From Phycisphaerae bacterium (lineage in GTDB: Bacteria > Planctomycetota > Phycisphaerae > UBA1845 > Fen-1342), in the NCBI GenBank assembly GCA_026984555.1, contig JALSRY010000803.1, positions 1-6,186 on the forward strand: a stretch of DNA of 6,186 nt. Direction: 5' to 3'. Positions within the stretch are counted from its first letter, which is position 1. Each line of letters opens with the position of its first letter. A program made the position numbers and the translations under genes. Shown here piece after piece: positions 1 through 6,186 of the stretch. The notes under the pieces are model-generated. The model saw nothing but the letters and a program-made list of their open reading frames with translations, ran no database searches and was not told the origin of the DNA.

Positions 1-593
1 AGGTCCACCAGGTGCCAGTACAACCCGGCGTTTTCGAACAAGCCCATGCGCTCGGGGCGGATCCGCCCCTTGGCGATCAGCACCAGTGTCACCAGCAGCA
101 ACGCTCCGCCCAGGACTACATGCAGTGCGTGCAGCCCGGTCATCGTGAAGTACAGGCCGTAGAACACCTGTTCGCCCGCCGGCTTCTCGAGCATCGTCGC
201 CGATGCCGGGTACAGGTCCGCCTCGAACTTGTGCCCCCACTCGAACGACTTGATTACCAGGAATCCCGCCGCGAATACCAGCGTCAACACCAACAGGGCC
301 ATCGCGGCCTTGCGCCGGCCACGCGACAACGACGCGATCGCCAACGCGACGGTGAGACTGCTGGTCAGCAGAATCACCGTGTTCACCGCGCCGGCCGCCA
401 GGTCCAGGTGCCCGGACGCATGCTCGAATTCGAACCGGTACCGTCCCAGGTAGACGGCGTAACCCAGGAACAGCGTGCCGAACAGCAGCACTTCGGTGAA
501 CAAGAACAGCCACATGCCGATCCGACCCGCGACCGGGTCGTAATGCTCGTGACCGGCCTCGGCGGAAACGGGGGGCGCCGGGGAAGCACTCAT
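1..593 (-). CDS. coxC: Cytochrome c oxidase subunit III, partial, last residues missing
   Basis: Membrane subunit III of the haem-copper oxidase; it stabilises subunit I and supports proton uptake during turnover. The frame starts at the ATG at 593, overlaps the coxA stop (ATGA) and has GGAGG 7 bases upstream (601-605). I translated it by hand: 197 complete codons run to the left edge without a stop. Typical features are GMWLFLFTEVLLFG (26-39) with the conserved glutamate Glu33, NTVILLTSS (71-79), SFEWGHKF (116-123), GLYFTMTGLHALHV (146-159) with two histidines, and LYWHLVD (191-197), which in the family lies close to the C-terminus, so probably only about 10-25 residues are missing. About five membrane helices are expected, the short form without the first two helices of seven-helix subunit III. 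Also named ctaE. A small subunit IV gene often follows, outside the window. Confidence 0.96.
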   Translation of the reverse strand, partial: MSASPAPPVSAEAGHEHYDPVAGRIGMWLFLFTEVLLFGTLFLGYAVYLGRYRFEFEHASGHLDLAAGAVNTVILLTSSLTVALAIASLSRGRRKAAMALLVLTLVFAAGFLVIKSFEWGHKFEADLYPASATMLEKPAGEQVFYGLYFTMTGLHALHVVLGGALLLVTLVLIAKGRIRPERMGLFENAGLYWHLVD

Positions 594-2206
594 GGCTGCA
601 CCTCCGTCGGATACTCATACGGGCCACGGCTCAGGTCCGGCTGCTTCGAGAAATTGAGCACCGGCGGCGGCGTCGGCGTTTGCCATTCCAGCGTCGCGCC
701 ACCCCACGGATTGTCGTCGGCCCGCTCGCCGTGCTTCAGGGAACGCAGCAGGTTCCACAGCATCAGCAGGATCGAAGCCACCAGGATCCACGACCCGATC
801 GTCGAGAGCCGGTGGTAGATCGTGTACTCGGGCAGGTAGTCGGCGTAGCGGCGCGGCATCCCCGCGATCCCCGCCAGGAACAGCGGAAAGTAGGTCATGT
901 TGAACCCTACGAAGAACAGTCCCGCCGCCAGGTACGCCGGCCCGCGGCGGTACATGCGCCCGAACATCTTCGGCCACCAATAGTGCAACGCCGCGAAGAA
1001 GATGACACCCGTACCGCCGAACATCGTGTAATGGAAATGCGCCACCACGAACGACGTGTCGTGGATGTGTATGTCGGTCGAAAGCGAGGCGTTCATCAGC
1101 CCGGTCAACCCGCCGATACTGAACAGGAAGATGAACACCATCGCCCAGATCATCGGTGGTTCGAGCTTGATCGATCCCTTGTACATCGTGGCCAGCCAGT
1201 TGAACACCTTGACGCCGCTGGGAACCGCCACGAAGAACGTCAGGAAAGAGAACACGACCCGCGCCACGTCGGCCATGCCCGAGGTGAACATGTGGTGGGC
1301 CCACACGAGCGACCCGATGCCCGCGATGGCCATCGACGAAAACGCGATGAACTTGTAACCGAAGATGGTCTTGCGCGAGAACGTGGGAATGATCTCGGAA
1401 ACCACGCCCATCGCCGGCAGGATCATCACGTACACCGCCGGGTGCGAGTATATCCAGAACATGTGCTGGTAGAGCACCGGGTCGCCGCCACGCGCCGGGT
1501 CGAAGATCGGCACCCCCAAGAGCCGGTCGAGCAGCACCATCACCAGCGTGATGCCGACCACCGGCGTTGCCAGAAGCTGGATCCAGCCGGTTGCATACAG
1601 GCTCCACACGAACAGCGGCATGTCGAACCAGCCCATGCCCTGGGCTCGCATGCGGTGTACCGTGGTGATGAAGTTCAACCCCGTGAGGATCGACGACCAG
1701 CCCAGCACGAAGGCGGCGGTCATCGGGATCAGCACGTTCTGCCCCGTCTTCATGCTGTAGGGCACGTAGAACGTCCAGCCCGTGTCCGGCCCCCCCAGAA
1801 ACACCGACGCCAGCGCCAATCCCCCGCCCGCGAGGAAACAGTACCACGACAAGAGGTTGAGTCGTGGAAACGCCACATCCTCGGCCCCGAGCATGATCGG
1901 CAGGAAGAAGTTGCCGAAAACCGCCGGAATGCCCGGAATGATGAACAGGAAGATCATCGCCACGCCGTGCAGCGTGAGGATGCGGTTGTACGTCTCGTTG
2001 CTGAGAAACTGCTGCCCCGGAGAAAGCAGCTCCAGCCGGAAGGTCAGAGCCATGCTGGCGGCGAAAAGGAAAAACACCAGCATGCCGCCCAAATACAGCA
2101 GCCCGATGCGTTTGTGATCCGTCGTCGTCAGCCACGACCACACCCCGGAACGAGCGCGGAGGTAGTCGGCCGGTAGCGAACTGGGGGGAGCGGTGATCGC
2201 TGTCAT
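590..2206 (-). CDS. coxA: Cytochrome c oxidase subunit I, A2-type haem-copper oxidase
   Basis: Catalytic subunit of an aa3/caa3-type oxidase: it reduces oxygen to water at a haem-CuB centre and pumps protons across the cytoplasmic membrane. The 538 residues show all ligands: His80 and His392 for low-spin haem, His390 for high-spin haem, His255, His304 and His305 for CuB, and Tyr259 for the His-Tyr crosslink. Helix VI reads YSHPAVY (253-259): the A1-type glutamate is alanine and the Tyr-Ser pair of A2-type enzymes is present. The D-channel entrance keeps Asp110 and Asn117 (EDVAFPRLN). The K-channel lysine is Lys333 in PSGVK, with serine in place of the usual threonine. About twelve membrane helices fit, and the tail (NPWGGATLEW, then a PPPVLNF segment) resembles other oxidases of this locus type. 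The ATG at 2206 overlaps the SCO stop, with a weak AGGA 8 bases upstream; the stop overlaps coxC (ATGA). Also named ctaD. Confidence 0.98.
   Translation of the reverse strand: MTAITAPPSSLPADYLRARSGVWSWLTTTDHKRIGLLYLGGMLVFFLFAASMALTFRLELLSPGQQFLSNETYNRILTLHGVAMIFLFIIPGIPAVFGNFFLPIMLGAEDVAFPRLNLLSWYCFLAGGGLALASVFLGGPDTGWTFYVPYSMKTGQNVLIPMTAAFVLGWSSILTGLNFITTVHRMRAQGMGWFDMPLFVWSLYATGWIQLLATPVVGITLVMVLLDRLLGVPIFDPARGGDPVLYQHMFWIYSHPAVYVMILPAMGVVSEIIPTFSRKTIFGYKFIAFSSMAIAGIGSLVWAHHMFTSGMADVARVVFSFLTFFVAVPSGVKVFNWLATMYKGSIKLEPPMIWAMVFIFLFSIGGLTGLMNASLSTDIHIHDTSFVVAHFHYTMFGGTGVIFFAALHYWWPKMFGRMYRRGPAYLAAGLFFVGFNMTYFPLFLAGIAGMPRRYADYLPEYTIYHRLSTIGSWILVASILLMLWNLLRSLKHGERADDNPWGGATLEWQTPTPPPVLNFSKQPDLSRGPYEYPTEVQP
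601..605 (-). promoter_or_regulatory. Ribosome binding site of coxC
   Basis: GGAGG on the minus strand, 7 bases before the ATG at 593 and inside the last codons of coxA. Together with the ATGA overlap it fixes the start of subunit III. Confidence 0.65.
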
Positions 2207-3003
2207 GAGGTTCGTCCTGTAACGTCGGCCCCGGCGGGACGCCGAATGCTGCGCCGCAGCAACAACCAGGCACCAAAACCGCCCGCGAACAGCAGCGTCA
2301 CCCCGAGAATGACCCGGTTGATTTGCAGCACGTACCCCCGGCCCTTGGGGTCATAGCTGTAGCACAGCCGCGAGATGCGCTGCATGAACGAGCGCGCCCG
2401 GCCCTTGGACGCGTCGATGACGGCGAGCTTGAGGTCCGCCGGGTTGAACTCCGTGCCGTTGAGGTAGCGGGCGATCATGCCGTCGGGGGAAAGGAAAATC
2501 ACGGTCGCCGGATGAAGAAAATCACCGTTCTTGTCCGGCGCGTAGCGAAATCCGACCAGATCGGTGATCCGCCGAATGTTCTCCTGGTCGCCGGTCAGAA
2601 ACCGCCAATCCGCCGGAGAAACGTGCTTGTGCTTGAGCAGGCCGATCATGTTCGCCTGCTTGGGCTTGGCCAGCTCGGCGGTTTCCCGCGGGTCGAAGCT
2701 GATGGTGATCATGCGGTAGTCTTTCCCGGGCTCGAGGTCGCACAGATCGGCCACGCGCGCCACTTCCTGCAACAGCGGGGTGCAGATGCCCGGACACCGA
2801 AAATAGACCAGCGTGAGCAACACCGGTCGGTCCACCAGGTCTTTGAGAACCACCGGCTTCCCGTTTTCGTCGGAAAACGTCAGCTCCTCCAGCGGCAGAC
2901 GTTTCCCCAGGTGCTCCTCGACACCGATCTCCACCGGCTTGTCCGCCCACGTCGGCGCCGCCAGAGCGGGAACCAGCAGGGCGAGAGCGATAATCCTTGA
3001 CAT
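2203..3003 (-). CDS. sco1: SCO1/SenC-family copper chaperone with C-terminal membrane anchor
   Basis: Thioredoxin-fold protein of the SCO1/SenC family, which helps deliver copper to, or reduce the cysteines of, the CuA site of cytochrome c oxidase on the outer face of the cytoplasmic membrane. The 266 residues show a signal peptide (1 to about 20, possible cleavage after TWA), the copper/redox motif CPGIC (Cys70 and Cys74) after LVYFR, and the distal copper-binding histidine His164 in GDFLHPATV, so all three metal ligands are present. The ISFDPRET stretch (101-108) is also family-like. After LCYSYDPKGRGY (213-224), a C-terminal hydrophobic helix (about 229-250) and a basic tail anchor it; this variant is common among SCO proteins beside alternative complex III. 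It overlaps coxA by ATGA. Its usual client is the CuA-bearing subunit II, whose gene is not next to it here. It cannot itself be subunit II, because the CuA pattern is absent. Confidence 0.95.
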   Translation of the reverse strand: MSRIIALALLVPALAAPTWADKPVEIGVEEHLGKRLPLEELTFSDENGKPVVLKDLVDRPVLLTLVYFRCPGICTPLLQEVARVADLCDLEPGKDYRMITISFDPRETAELAKPKQANMIGLLKHKHVSPADWRFLTGDQENIRRITDLVGFRYAPDKNGDFLHPATVIFLSPDGMIARYLNGTEFNPADLKLAVIDASKGRARSFMQRISRLCYSYDPKGRGYVLQINRVILGVTLLFAGGFGAWLLLRRSIRRPAGADVTGRTS

Positions 3004-3009
3004 GTTTGG

Positions 3010-3014
3010 CTCCT
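3010..3014 (-). promoter_or_regulatory. Ribosome binding site of the SCO gene, overlapping the actF stop
   Basis: AGGAG on the minus strand, 6 bases before the SCO ATG at 3003. Its first two bases are the last two of the actF TAG stop codon, so ribosomes finishing actF end on this site. It fixes the SCO start and shows that the one small gap in the block is not a promoter break. Confidence 0.7.
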
Positions 3015-4233
3015 ACAGATGAAAGTGCCGGGCTTCGGACACCAGCGGATCGCCCAACGCCGTCAGCGGATGCCGGCGGCCGAAACGCAGCACCAGCATT
3101 CCCAGCACCGCCGTCAGCAGCAACGGCGGCCCCAGCTCCTGCCAGCCCAGCGCGGGCCCCTCGTGGTGCAGCTCGGGGAAAACCAACCAGTACAGATCCA
3201 GCAGTTGCCCCACCAGGATCAGCACCGACACGATGACCAGCCGCCGCGGGTTCGTCTTCGCGCTGCGGCTGAGCAACAACAGAAAGGGCACCGCGAATCG
3301 CATCAACGCCAGTGCAACGCTCACACCGGCCCAACGACCGGTGACACGCTGGAAGATGTAGAACGATTCTTCCGGCACGTTGGCGTACCAGATCAGCATG
3401 TACTGGCTGAATGCGATGTAGGCCCAGAAACAAGTAAACGCAAAAAGCAACGCTCCGAGACTGTAGAGGTGGTCGTCGGTCACCAGGTCACGCTCGAGCA
3501 GATCCAGCCGCCGCAGCGCGAGCGTGACCAGCGTCAGGACCGCCAGCGAGGCCGGTACCATTCCCGCGAAAACGTAGACGCCGAAAATGGTGCTGAACCA
3601 GCGAGGCGAAAGACTCATCAGCCAGTCCACGCCGGCGAACGTCACCGTGGCCGCGAAAACCAGCATGAACGGGGCCGACCACTTGCGCAACGCCAACGCA
3701 CGCCGGCCGTCGGCGTCGCGGTCCATCGCGAGCGAACGGTGTACGTAGAACCGTGCGAACGCCGCCCACGCCCCGAAGAACAACGCCGCGCGCACGAGGA
3801 AAAACGGCACGTTCAGGTAGGCGTGTTTCGCTTCGAGCAGGTGATCGCCGGCCACGTACCGCGCGTCCGCCCACGGAAACAGCGGTACTTCGCCCGGCCG
3901 CAACGCGAGCATCGCCAGCGGCACAAACCCCACGGCGAGCCAGCCCGCCGGTGCACAAAACGCCTCCGCCAGCCTCCGAATACCGACCGACCACACCGAA
4001 CGGGTCAGGTGTTGCAAGGCGACGAAGAACAGGCAGCCCAGCACCACCGTCCACACGAATGCGTAGCCCCACAAGTACGCGAACGCCAGCCGGGTTCGGT
4101 TCGATTGCCCGAACAACGCCGCCAGGCACAGGAGCCCGCCCAACCCCGCCAGCACCAGCAACGCCCGATGCCACCGAGCGACCCGCCCGGCGGCGGCACC
4201 TTCATCCAGCGTAGCAACTGCCGTGCGCCTCAT
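3013..4233 (-). CDS. actF: Alternative complex III subunit ActF (NrfD-like membrane protein)
   Basis: Second NrfD-like membrane subunit of alternative complex III, a paralogue of ActC; in the family it packs beside ActC in the membrane and has been proposed to take part in proton movement rather than to hold the main quinol site. The 406 residues give about ten hydrophobic segments, near 22-42, 52-74, 96-112, 141-161, 187-205, 217-240, 255-283, 300-322, 331-352 and 369-384. Family-like stretches are HLTRSVWSVGIRRLAE (75-90), GVDWLMSLSPRWFSTIFG (201-218) and CFWAYIAFSQYMLIWYANVPEE (268-289, in part). The length is normal for ActF. The ATG at 4233 overlaps the actE stop (ATGA), and GGAGG lies 10 bases upstream (4244-4248). 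The stop is followed by a 9-base gap before the SCO gene, the only gap in the window. Nothing looks truncated. Confidence 0.95.
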   Translation of the reverse strand: MRRTAVATLDEGAAAGRVARWHRALLVLAGLGGLLCLAALFGQSNRTRLAFAYLWGYAFVWTVVLGCLFFVALQHLTRSVWSVGIRRLAEAFCAPAGWLAVGFVPLAMLALRPGEVPLFPWADARYVAGDHLLEAKHAYLNVPFFLVRAALFFGAWAAFARFYVHRSLAMDRDADGRRALALRKWSAPFMLVFAATVTFAGVDWLMSLSPRWFSTIFGVYVFAGMVPASLAVLTLVTLALRRLDLLERDLVTDDHLYSLGALLFAFTCFWAYIAFSQYMLIWYANVPEESFYIFQRVTGRWAGVSVALALMRFAVPFLLLLSRSAKTNPRRLVIVSVLILVGQLLDLYWLVFPELHHEGPALGWQELGPPLLLTAVLGMLVLRFGRRHPLTALGDPLVSEARHFHL

Positions 4234-4871
4234 GGCTTGAGATCCTCCGGCTTGGGATTCATGGCCCGTTGCAGGGCCCGCAGGTAGTGGATGATCTGCC
4301 AGCGCTCACGCGCTTCGATCTGGCCCGCATACGACGGCATTTTCTGCGTGCCCTTGGTGATGATGTGGAAAATCGTGCCGTCCGCGTACCCGCGCACCTG
4401 CTCGGTTTGCAACGACGGCGGCGCCGGAAAACGGTTCGGCCCGACCACCGGACCGTCACCCAGCCCTTCCGTCCCGTGACACGCCGCGCAGTACACGTTG
4501 AACAACGCACGCCCACGCCGCATGTTTTCCAGCGTGCGCGGCAAGGGGTTGGGCAGCAGCGGACCGACCGCGCGGGCGGCCTCGAGCGTCGCGGGCCGAT
4601 CGGCGAACGGGTAGGGCTCGTATCCCCGCGGCACCGTGCCCGCCACCGGCGGACGCTCGGCGATCCGCGATTCCCCGAACACCCGGCCGTACAGCATTTG
4701 CGCTTTGGCCTTGGGCTGGGCCGCCATGCCGTTGAAAAACTCGATAAACGGTATCGCCGCCAGACTCAGCGGAATCGCAAACGCCAACACCACCAGGGAA
4801 ACCAGCATGCCCTTGTACGCCACGGTCGGCCAGTCGATTCGGTCGCTGGTGGGAGGGGAGGTGCTGCTCAT
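4230..4871 (-). CDS. actE: Alternative complex III subunit ActE (membrane-anchored monohaem cytochrome c)
   Basis: Class I cytochrome c subunit of alternative complex III, acting on the periplasmic face and probably handing electrons from the complex to the downstream oxidase. The 213 residues contain one haem-attachment motif, CAACH (Cys128, Cys131, His132), followed by GTEGLGDG, and a likely axial methionine at Met178 in GTQKMPSYAG; the C-terminal helix WQIIHYLRAL (191-200) is typical of the fold. The N-terminus has an uncleaved-looking hydrophobic segment (about residues 19-43) and then roughly 75 residues of linker including a proline-rich stretch. The only cysteines are the two of the haem motif, so there is no lipobox, although characterised ActE proteins are lipid-anchored. 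The ATG at 4871 has GAGGAG 5 bases upstream (4877-4882). ATGA overlaps join it to actD before and actF after. The ActE call rests on position and the cytochrome motif together. Confidence 0.94.
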   Translation of the reverse strand: MSSTSPPTSDRIDWPTVAYKGMLVSLVVLAFAIPLSLAAIPFIEFFNGMAAQPKAKAQMLYGRVFGESRIAERPPVAGTVPRGYEPYPFADRPATLEAARAVGPLLPNPLPRTLENMRRGRALFNVYCAACHGTEGLGDGPVVGPNRFPAPPSLQTEQVRGYADGTIFHIITKGTQKMPSYAGQIEARERWQIIHYLRALQRAMNPKPEDLKP

Positions 4872-5503
4872 GCGTGCTCCTCGCTTTCCACGAACTCGAT
4901 CAGCGGACGAATGTCACGGCAACCCGTCTCCGCGAGCAGCCGCCGGAGCTCCTCCTGCGAATGTCCCTCCTCGTGGTCGTAAAGCACGATGGCGAAACGA
5001 TCGCGTGTGATCGCCGCCATCACGCCCGAGTCGTGCAGCGGAGAATGCCAGCGTCCCAGGCGGCAGAAAAACACCACCGACGCCATCGTGGCCAACGCCG
5101 CGAAAAGCACGAAGAGCTCGAAGTAGATGGGTACGAACGCGGGCCAACTGAACAGCGGCTTCCCGCCGATCCGGATCGGGTACTGGAATACGCTCAACCC
5201 CCCCGTCAACGCGATTGCCACCAGCAACCCCAGAAAACCGAATCCCAACGTCACGTAGGGAATCCGCGAGTCCGCCAGCCCCATCGCCCGATCCAGCCCG
5301 TGAACCGGGTAGGGGGTGTGGCAGTCCCACTTCCGAACCCCCGCCTTGCGAATTCGCGCGGCGGCGGCCAGCAGCGTGTTGACGTCGTCGTACAGCCCGA
5401 TCGCCCCGAGCGTGCGGCTCGGTGCCTCACTCTCCACGACACGCTTTCCGGCGTCCGCCTCCTCCGGCCGCGCGCTCGCCGTGCATGTCGGCAATTCAGC
5501 CAT
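4868..5503 (-). CDS. actD: Alternative complex III subunit ActD (DUF3341 membrane protein)
   Basis: Small membrane subunit of alternative complex III with no cofactor of its own; family members pack against the ActC side of the complex and are thought to be structural. The 211 residues show the DUF3341 pattern: a soluble N-terminal domain ([21 protein letters not shown], about residues 35-55), the signature [10 protein letters not shown] (62-71), a first membrane helix (about 84-104), the linker [18 protein letters not shown] (108-125), a second helix (about 126-146) and a soluble C-terminal tail with TRDRFAI (166-172). The ATG at 5503 is supported by a strong GGGGAGG ribosome site 5 bases upstream. 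It leaves about 30 polar, low-conservation residues ahead of the domain, so a later start is possible but less well supported. It overlaps actC by 8 bases and actE by 4 (ATGA), which implies translational coupling and co-assembly. Confidence 0.95.
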   Translation of the reverse strand: MAELPTCTASARPEEADAGKRVVESEAPSRTLGAIGLYDDVNTLLAAAARIRKAGVRKWDCHTPYPVHGLDRAMGLADSRIPYVTLGFGFLGLLVAIALTGGLSVFQYPIRIGGKPLFSWPAFVPIYFELFVLFAALATMASVVFFCRLGRWHSPLHDSGVMAAITRDRFAIVLYDHEEGHSQEELRRLLAETGCRDIRPLIEFVESEEHA

Positions 5504-6186
5504 GAGAACCTCCCCGCGCCGGTTGCGCGTTCGGCGCCACCGCTTTCAGCTCCGCCGTCGCGATCGTGGGCAGGAAACGACAAAACAGCAGCATGAGTGT
5601 CAGAAACAGACCGACGCTGCCCGTGAACAGCCCGATGTCGATCCAGGTCGGTGAGAAATAGTCCCAACTGGACGGCAGGTAGTCGCGGTGCAGGCTCGTC
5701 ACCACGATCACGAAACGCTCGAACCACATCCCCACGTTCACCAGCAGCACGATGGGGTACATCAGCAGCGGGTTGCGCCGGATCGGCCGGATCCACAGCA
5801 ACTGCGGAACGAGCACGTTGCAGGTCACCATCGTCCAGTATGCCCAGGCATAGGGCCCCAACGCCCGATTCATGAACACGTAACGCTCGACCGCCACCCC
5901 CCCGTACCACGCCATGAACAACTCGGTGGCGTAGGAATAGCCCACCATCAGCGACGTGGCGATGATGATCTTGTTCATCAACTCCAGGTGGTTCTTCGTA
6001 ATCAGGTGCTCCAGGTGGAAGAACCGCCGCATGAGGATGATCAGTGTGCTGACCATCGCGAATCCGCTGAAGATCTCCCCCGCGACGAAGTACGGCGGAA
6101 AAATGGTCGTGTGCCAGCCCGGCACCACCGAGACCGCGAAATCGAACGACACGATACTGTGCACCGACAGGACCAGCGGCGTGGAC
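5496..6186 (-). CDS. actC: Alternative complex III subunit ActC (NrfD/PsrC-like quinol-binding membrane protein), partial, N-terminal half missing
   Basis: Integral membrane subunit of alternative complex III; in this family ActC is the NrfD/PsrC-like subunit that carries the main quinol oxidation site and sits next to the ActB iron-sulfur protein. The reading frame stays open to the right edge, so the gene begins outside the window; 229 residues are visible against about 450-480 usual. The GTG at 6164 is internal, because the frame continues upstream with family-like sequence (TPLVLS, then [10 protein letters not shown]). Recognisable stretches are FPPYFVAG and FSGFAMV (visible residues 29-45), [13 protein letters not shown] (82-94) and the [11 protein letters not shown] segment (107-117). 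About six transmembrane helices can be drawn, near 3-21, 31-52, 68-93, 111-131, 138-163 and 181-203, ending in a short polar tail. The stop overlaps the actD start by 8 bases. Glu37, in FVAGEIFSG, is unusual from memory. The family call is firm; the missing half cannot be assessed. Confidence 0.95.
   Translation of the reverse strand, partial: STPLVLSVHSIVSFDFAVSVVPGWHTTIFPPYFVAGEIFSGFAMVSTLIILMRRFFHLEHLITKNHLELMNKIIIATSLMVGYSYATELFMAWYGGVAVERYVFMNRALGPYAWAYWTMVTCNVLVPQLLWIRPIRRNPLLMYPIVLLVNVGMWFERFVIVVTSLHRDYLPSSWDYFSPTWIDIGLFTGSVGLFLTLMLLFCRFLPTIATAELKAVAPNAQPARGGSHG
5509..5515 (-). promoter_or_regulatory. Ribosome binding site of actD
   Basis: GGGGAGG on the minus strand, 5 bases before the ATG at 5503 and inside the actC coding end. 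It is the main reason for choosing this start, which gives the protein a long polar N-terminus, rather than a later one. Confidence 0.7.

Noticed and set aside
12..818. Plus-strand frame of 268 codons at the left edge
   Set aside because: It lies antisense to subunit III and the end of coxA. The minus-strand translation from 593 gives a convincing subunit III.
680..2176. Long open frame (498 codons) on the plus strand opposite coxA
   Set aside because: It is the antisense of a certain gene with intact catalytic residues. The translation is rich in Arg, His, Gln and Pro, as expected from the complement of GC-rich membrane-protein codons, and has no recognisable domain.
615..2276. 553-codon minus-strand frame overlapping coxA in another frame
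   Set aside because: It covers coxA out of frame and its translation is Gly/Arg/His/Ala-rich with no membrane helices or motifs; coxA explains this strand.
2770..2810. CxxxC of the SCO protein as a possible CuA site, making SCO a stand-in for subunit II
   Set aside because: After CPGIC the sequence continues TPLLQEV, without the histidine and methionine spaced as in a CuA motif, and the rest of the protein, including His164, matches the SCO fold.
3004..3012. Promoter or terminator between actF and the SCO gene
   Set aside because: The gap is only 9 bases and is occupied by the ribosome site and spacer; there is no hairpin with a T-tract and no room for a promoter outside coding sequence.
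3019..4287. Long open frame (422 codons) on the plus strand opposite actF
   Set aside because: It has the same Arg/Gln/His-rich low-complexity composition typical of an antisense shadow in high-GC DNA, and actF on the other strand has clear family motifs.

Overview
The window is one compact minus-strand block of aerobic respiratory genes, read from high to low coordinates. It is fully coding apart from a 9-base gap. In transcription order it holds the C-terminal half of ActC, then ActD, ActE and ActF (the later subunits of alternative complex III, a quinol:cytochrome c oxidoreductase unrelated to the bc1 complex), a membrane-anchored SCO-type copper chaperone, cytochrome c oxidase subunit I, and almost all of subunit III. 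Both window edges cut a gene: ActC lacks its N-terminal half at the right edge, and subunit III lacks only its last residues at the left edge.

Together the genes encode the quinol-to-oxygen branch of an electron transport chain. Alternative complex III would oxidise membrane quinol and pass electrons through the ActE haem c to a haem-copper oxidase, whose copper loading is helped by SCO. Subunit I has every haem and copper ligand, plus the Tyr-Ser pair in place of the usual helix VI glutamate (YSHPAVY). That marks an A2-type oxidase, the subclass containing caa3 enzymes. The order actC-D-E-F-SCO-coxA-coxC is the familiar one for this linked locus, with one exception: no subunit II gene (coxB, carrying CuA) lies between SCO and coxA, where it commonly sits. 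It may be outside the window.

The genes are very tightly packed. Four junctions are ATGA stop/start overlaps, one is an 8-base overlap, and the only gap is 9 bases, so the block looks like a single translationally coupled transcript. No promoter, terminator, RNA gene, repeat, mobile element or CRISPR array is visible. The plus strand contains only shadow reading frames.

Base composition is high in G+C (roughly 60-65% by eye). This gene order is known from several phyla with alternative complex III (for example Rhodothermota, Myxococcota, Acidobacteriota, Planctomycetota, Verrucomicrobiota and Gemmatimonadota), so the host is an aerobic, high-GC, Gram-negative-type bacterium whose phylum I cannot fix from this window. 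The region is mostly a recognised system. The points worth a second look are the missing coxB and the lipobox-free, helix-anchored ActE.
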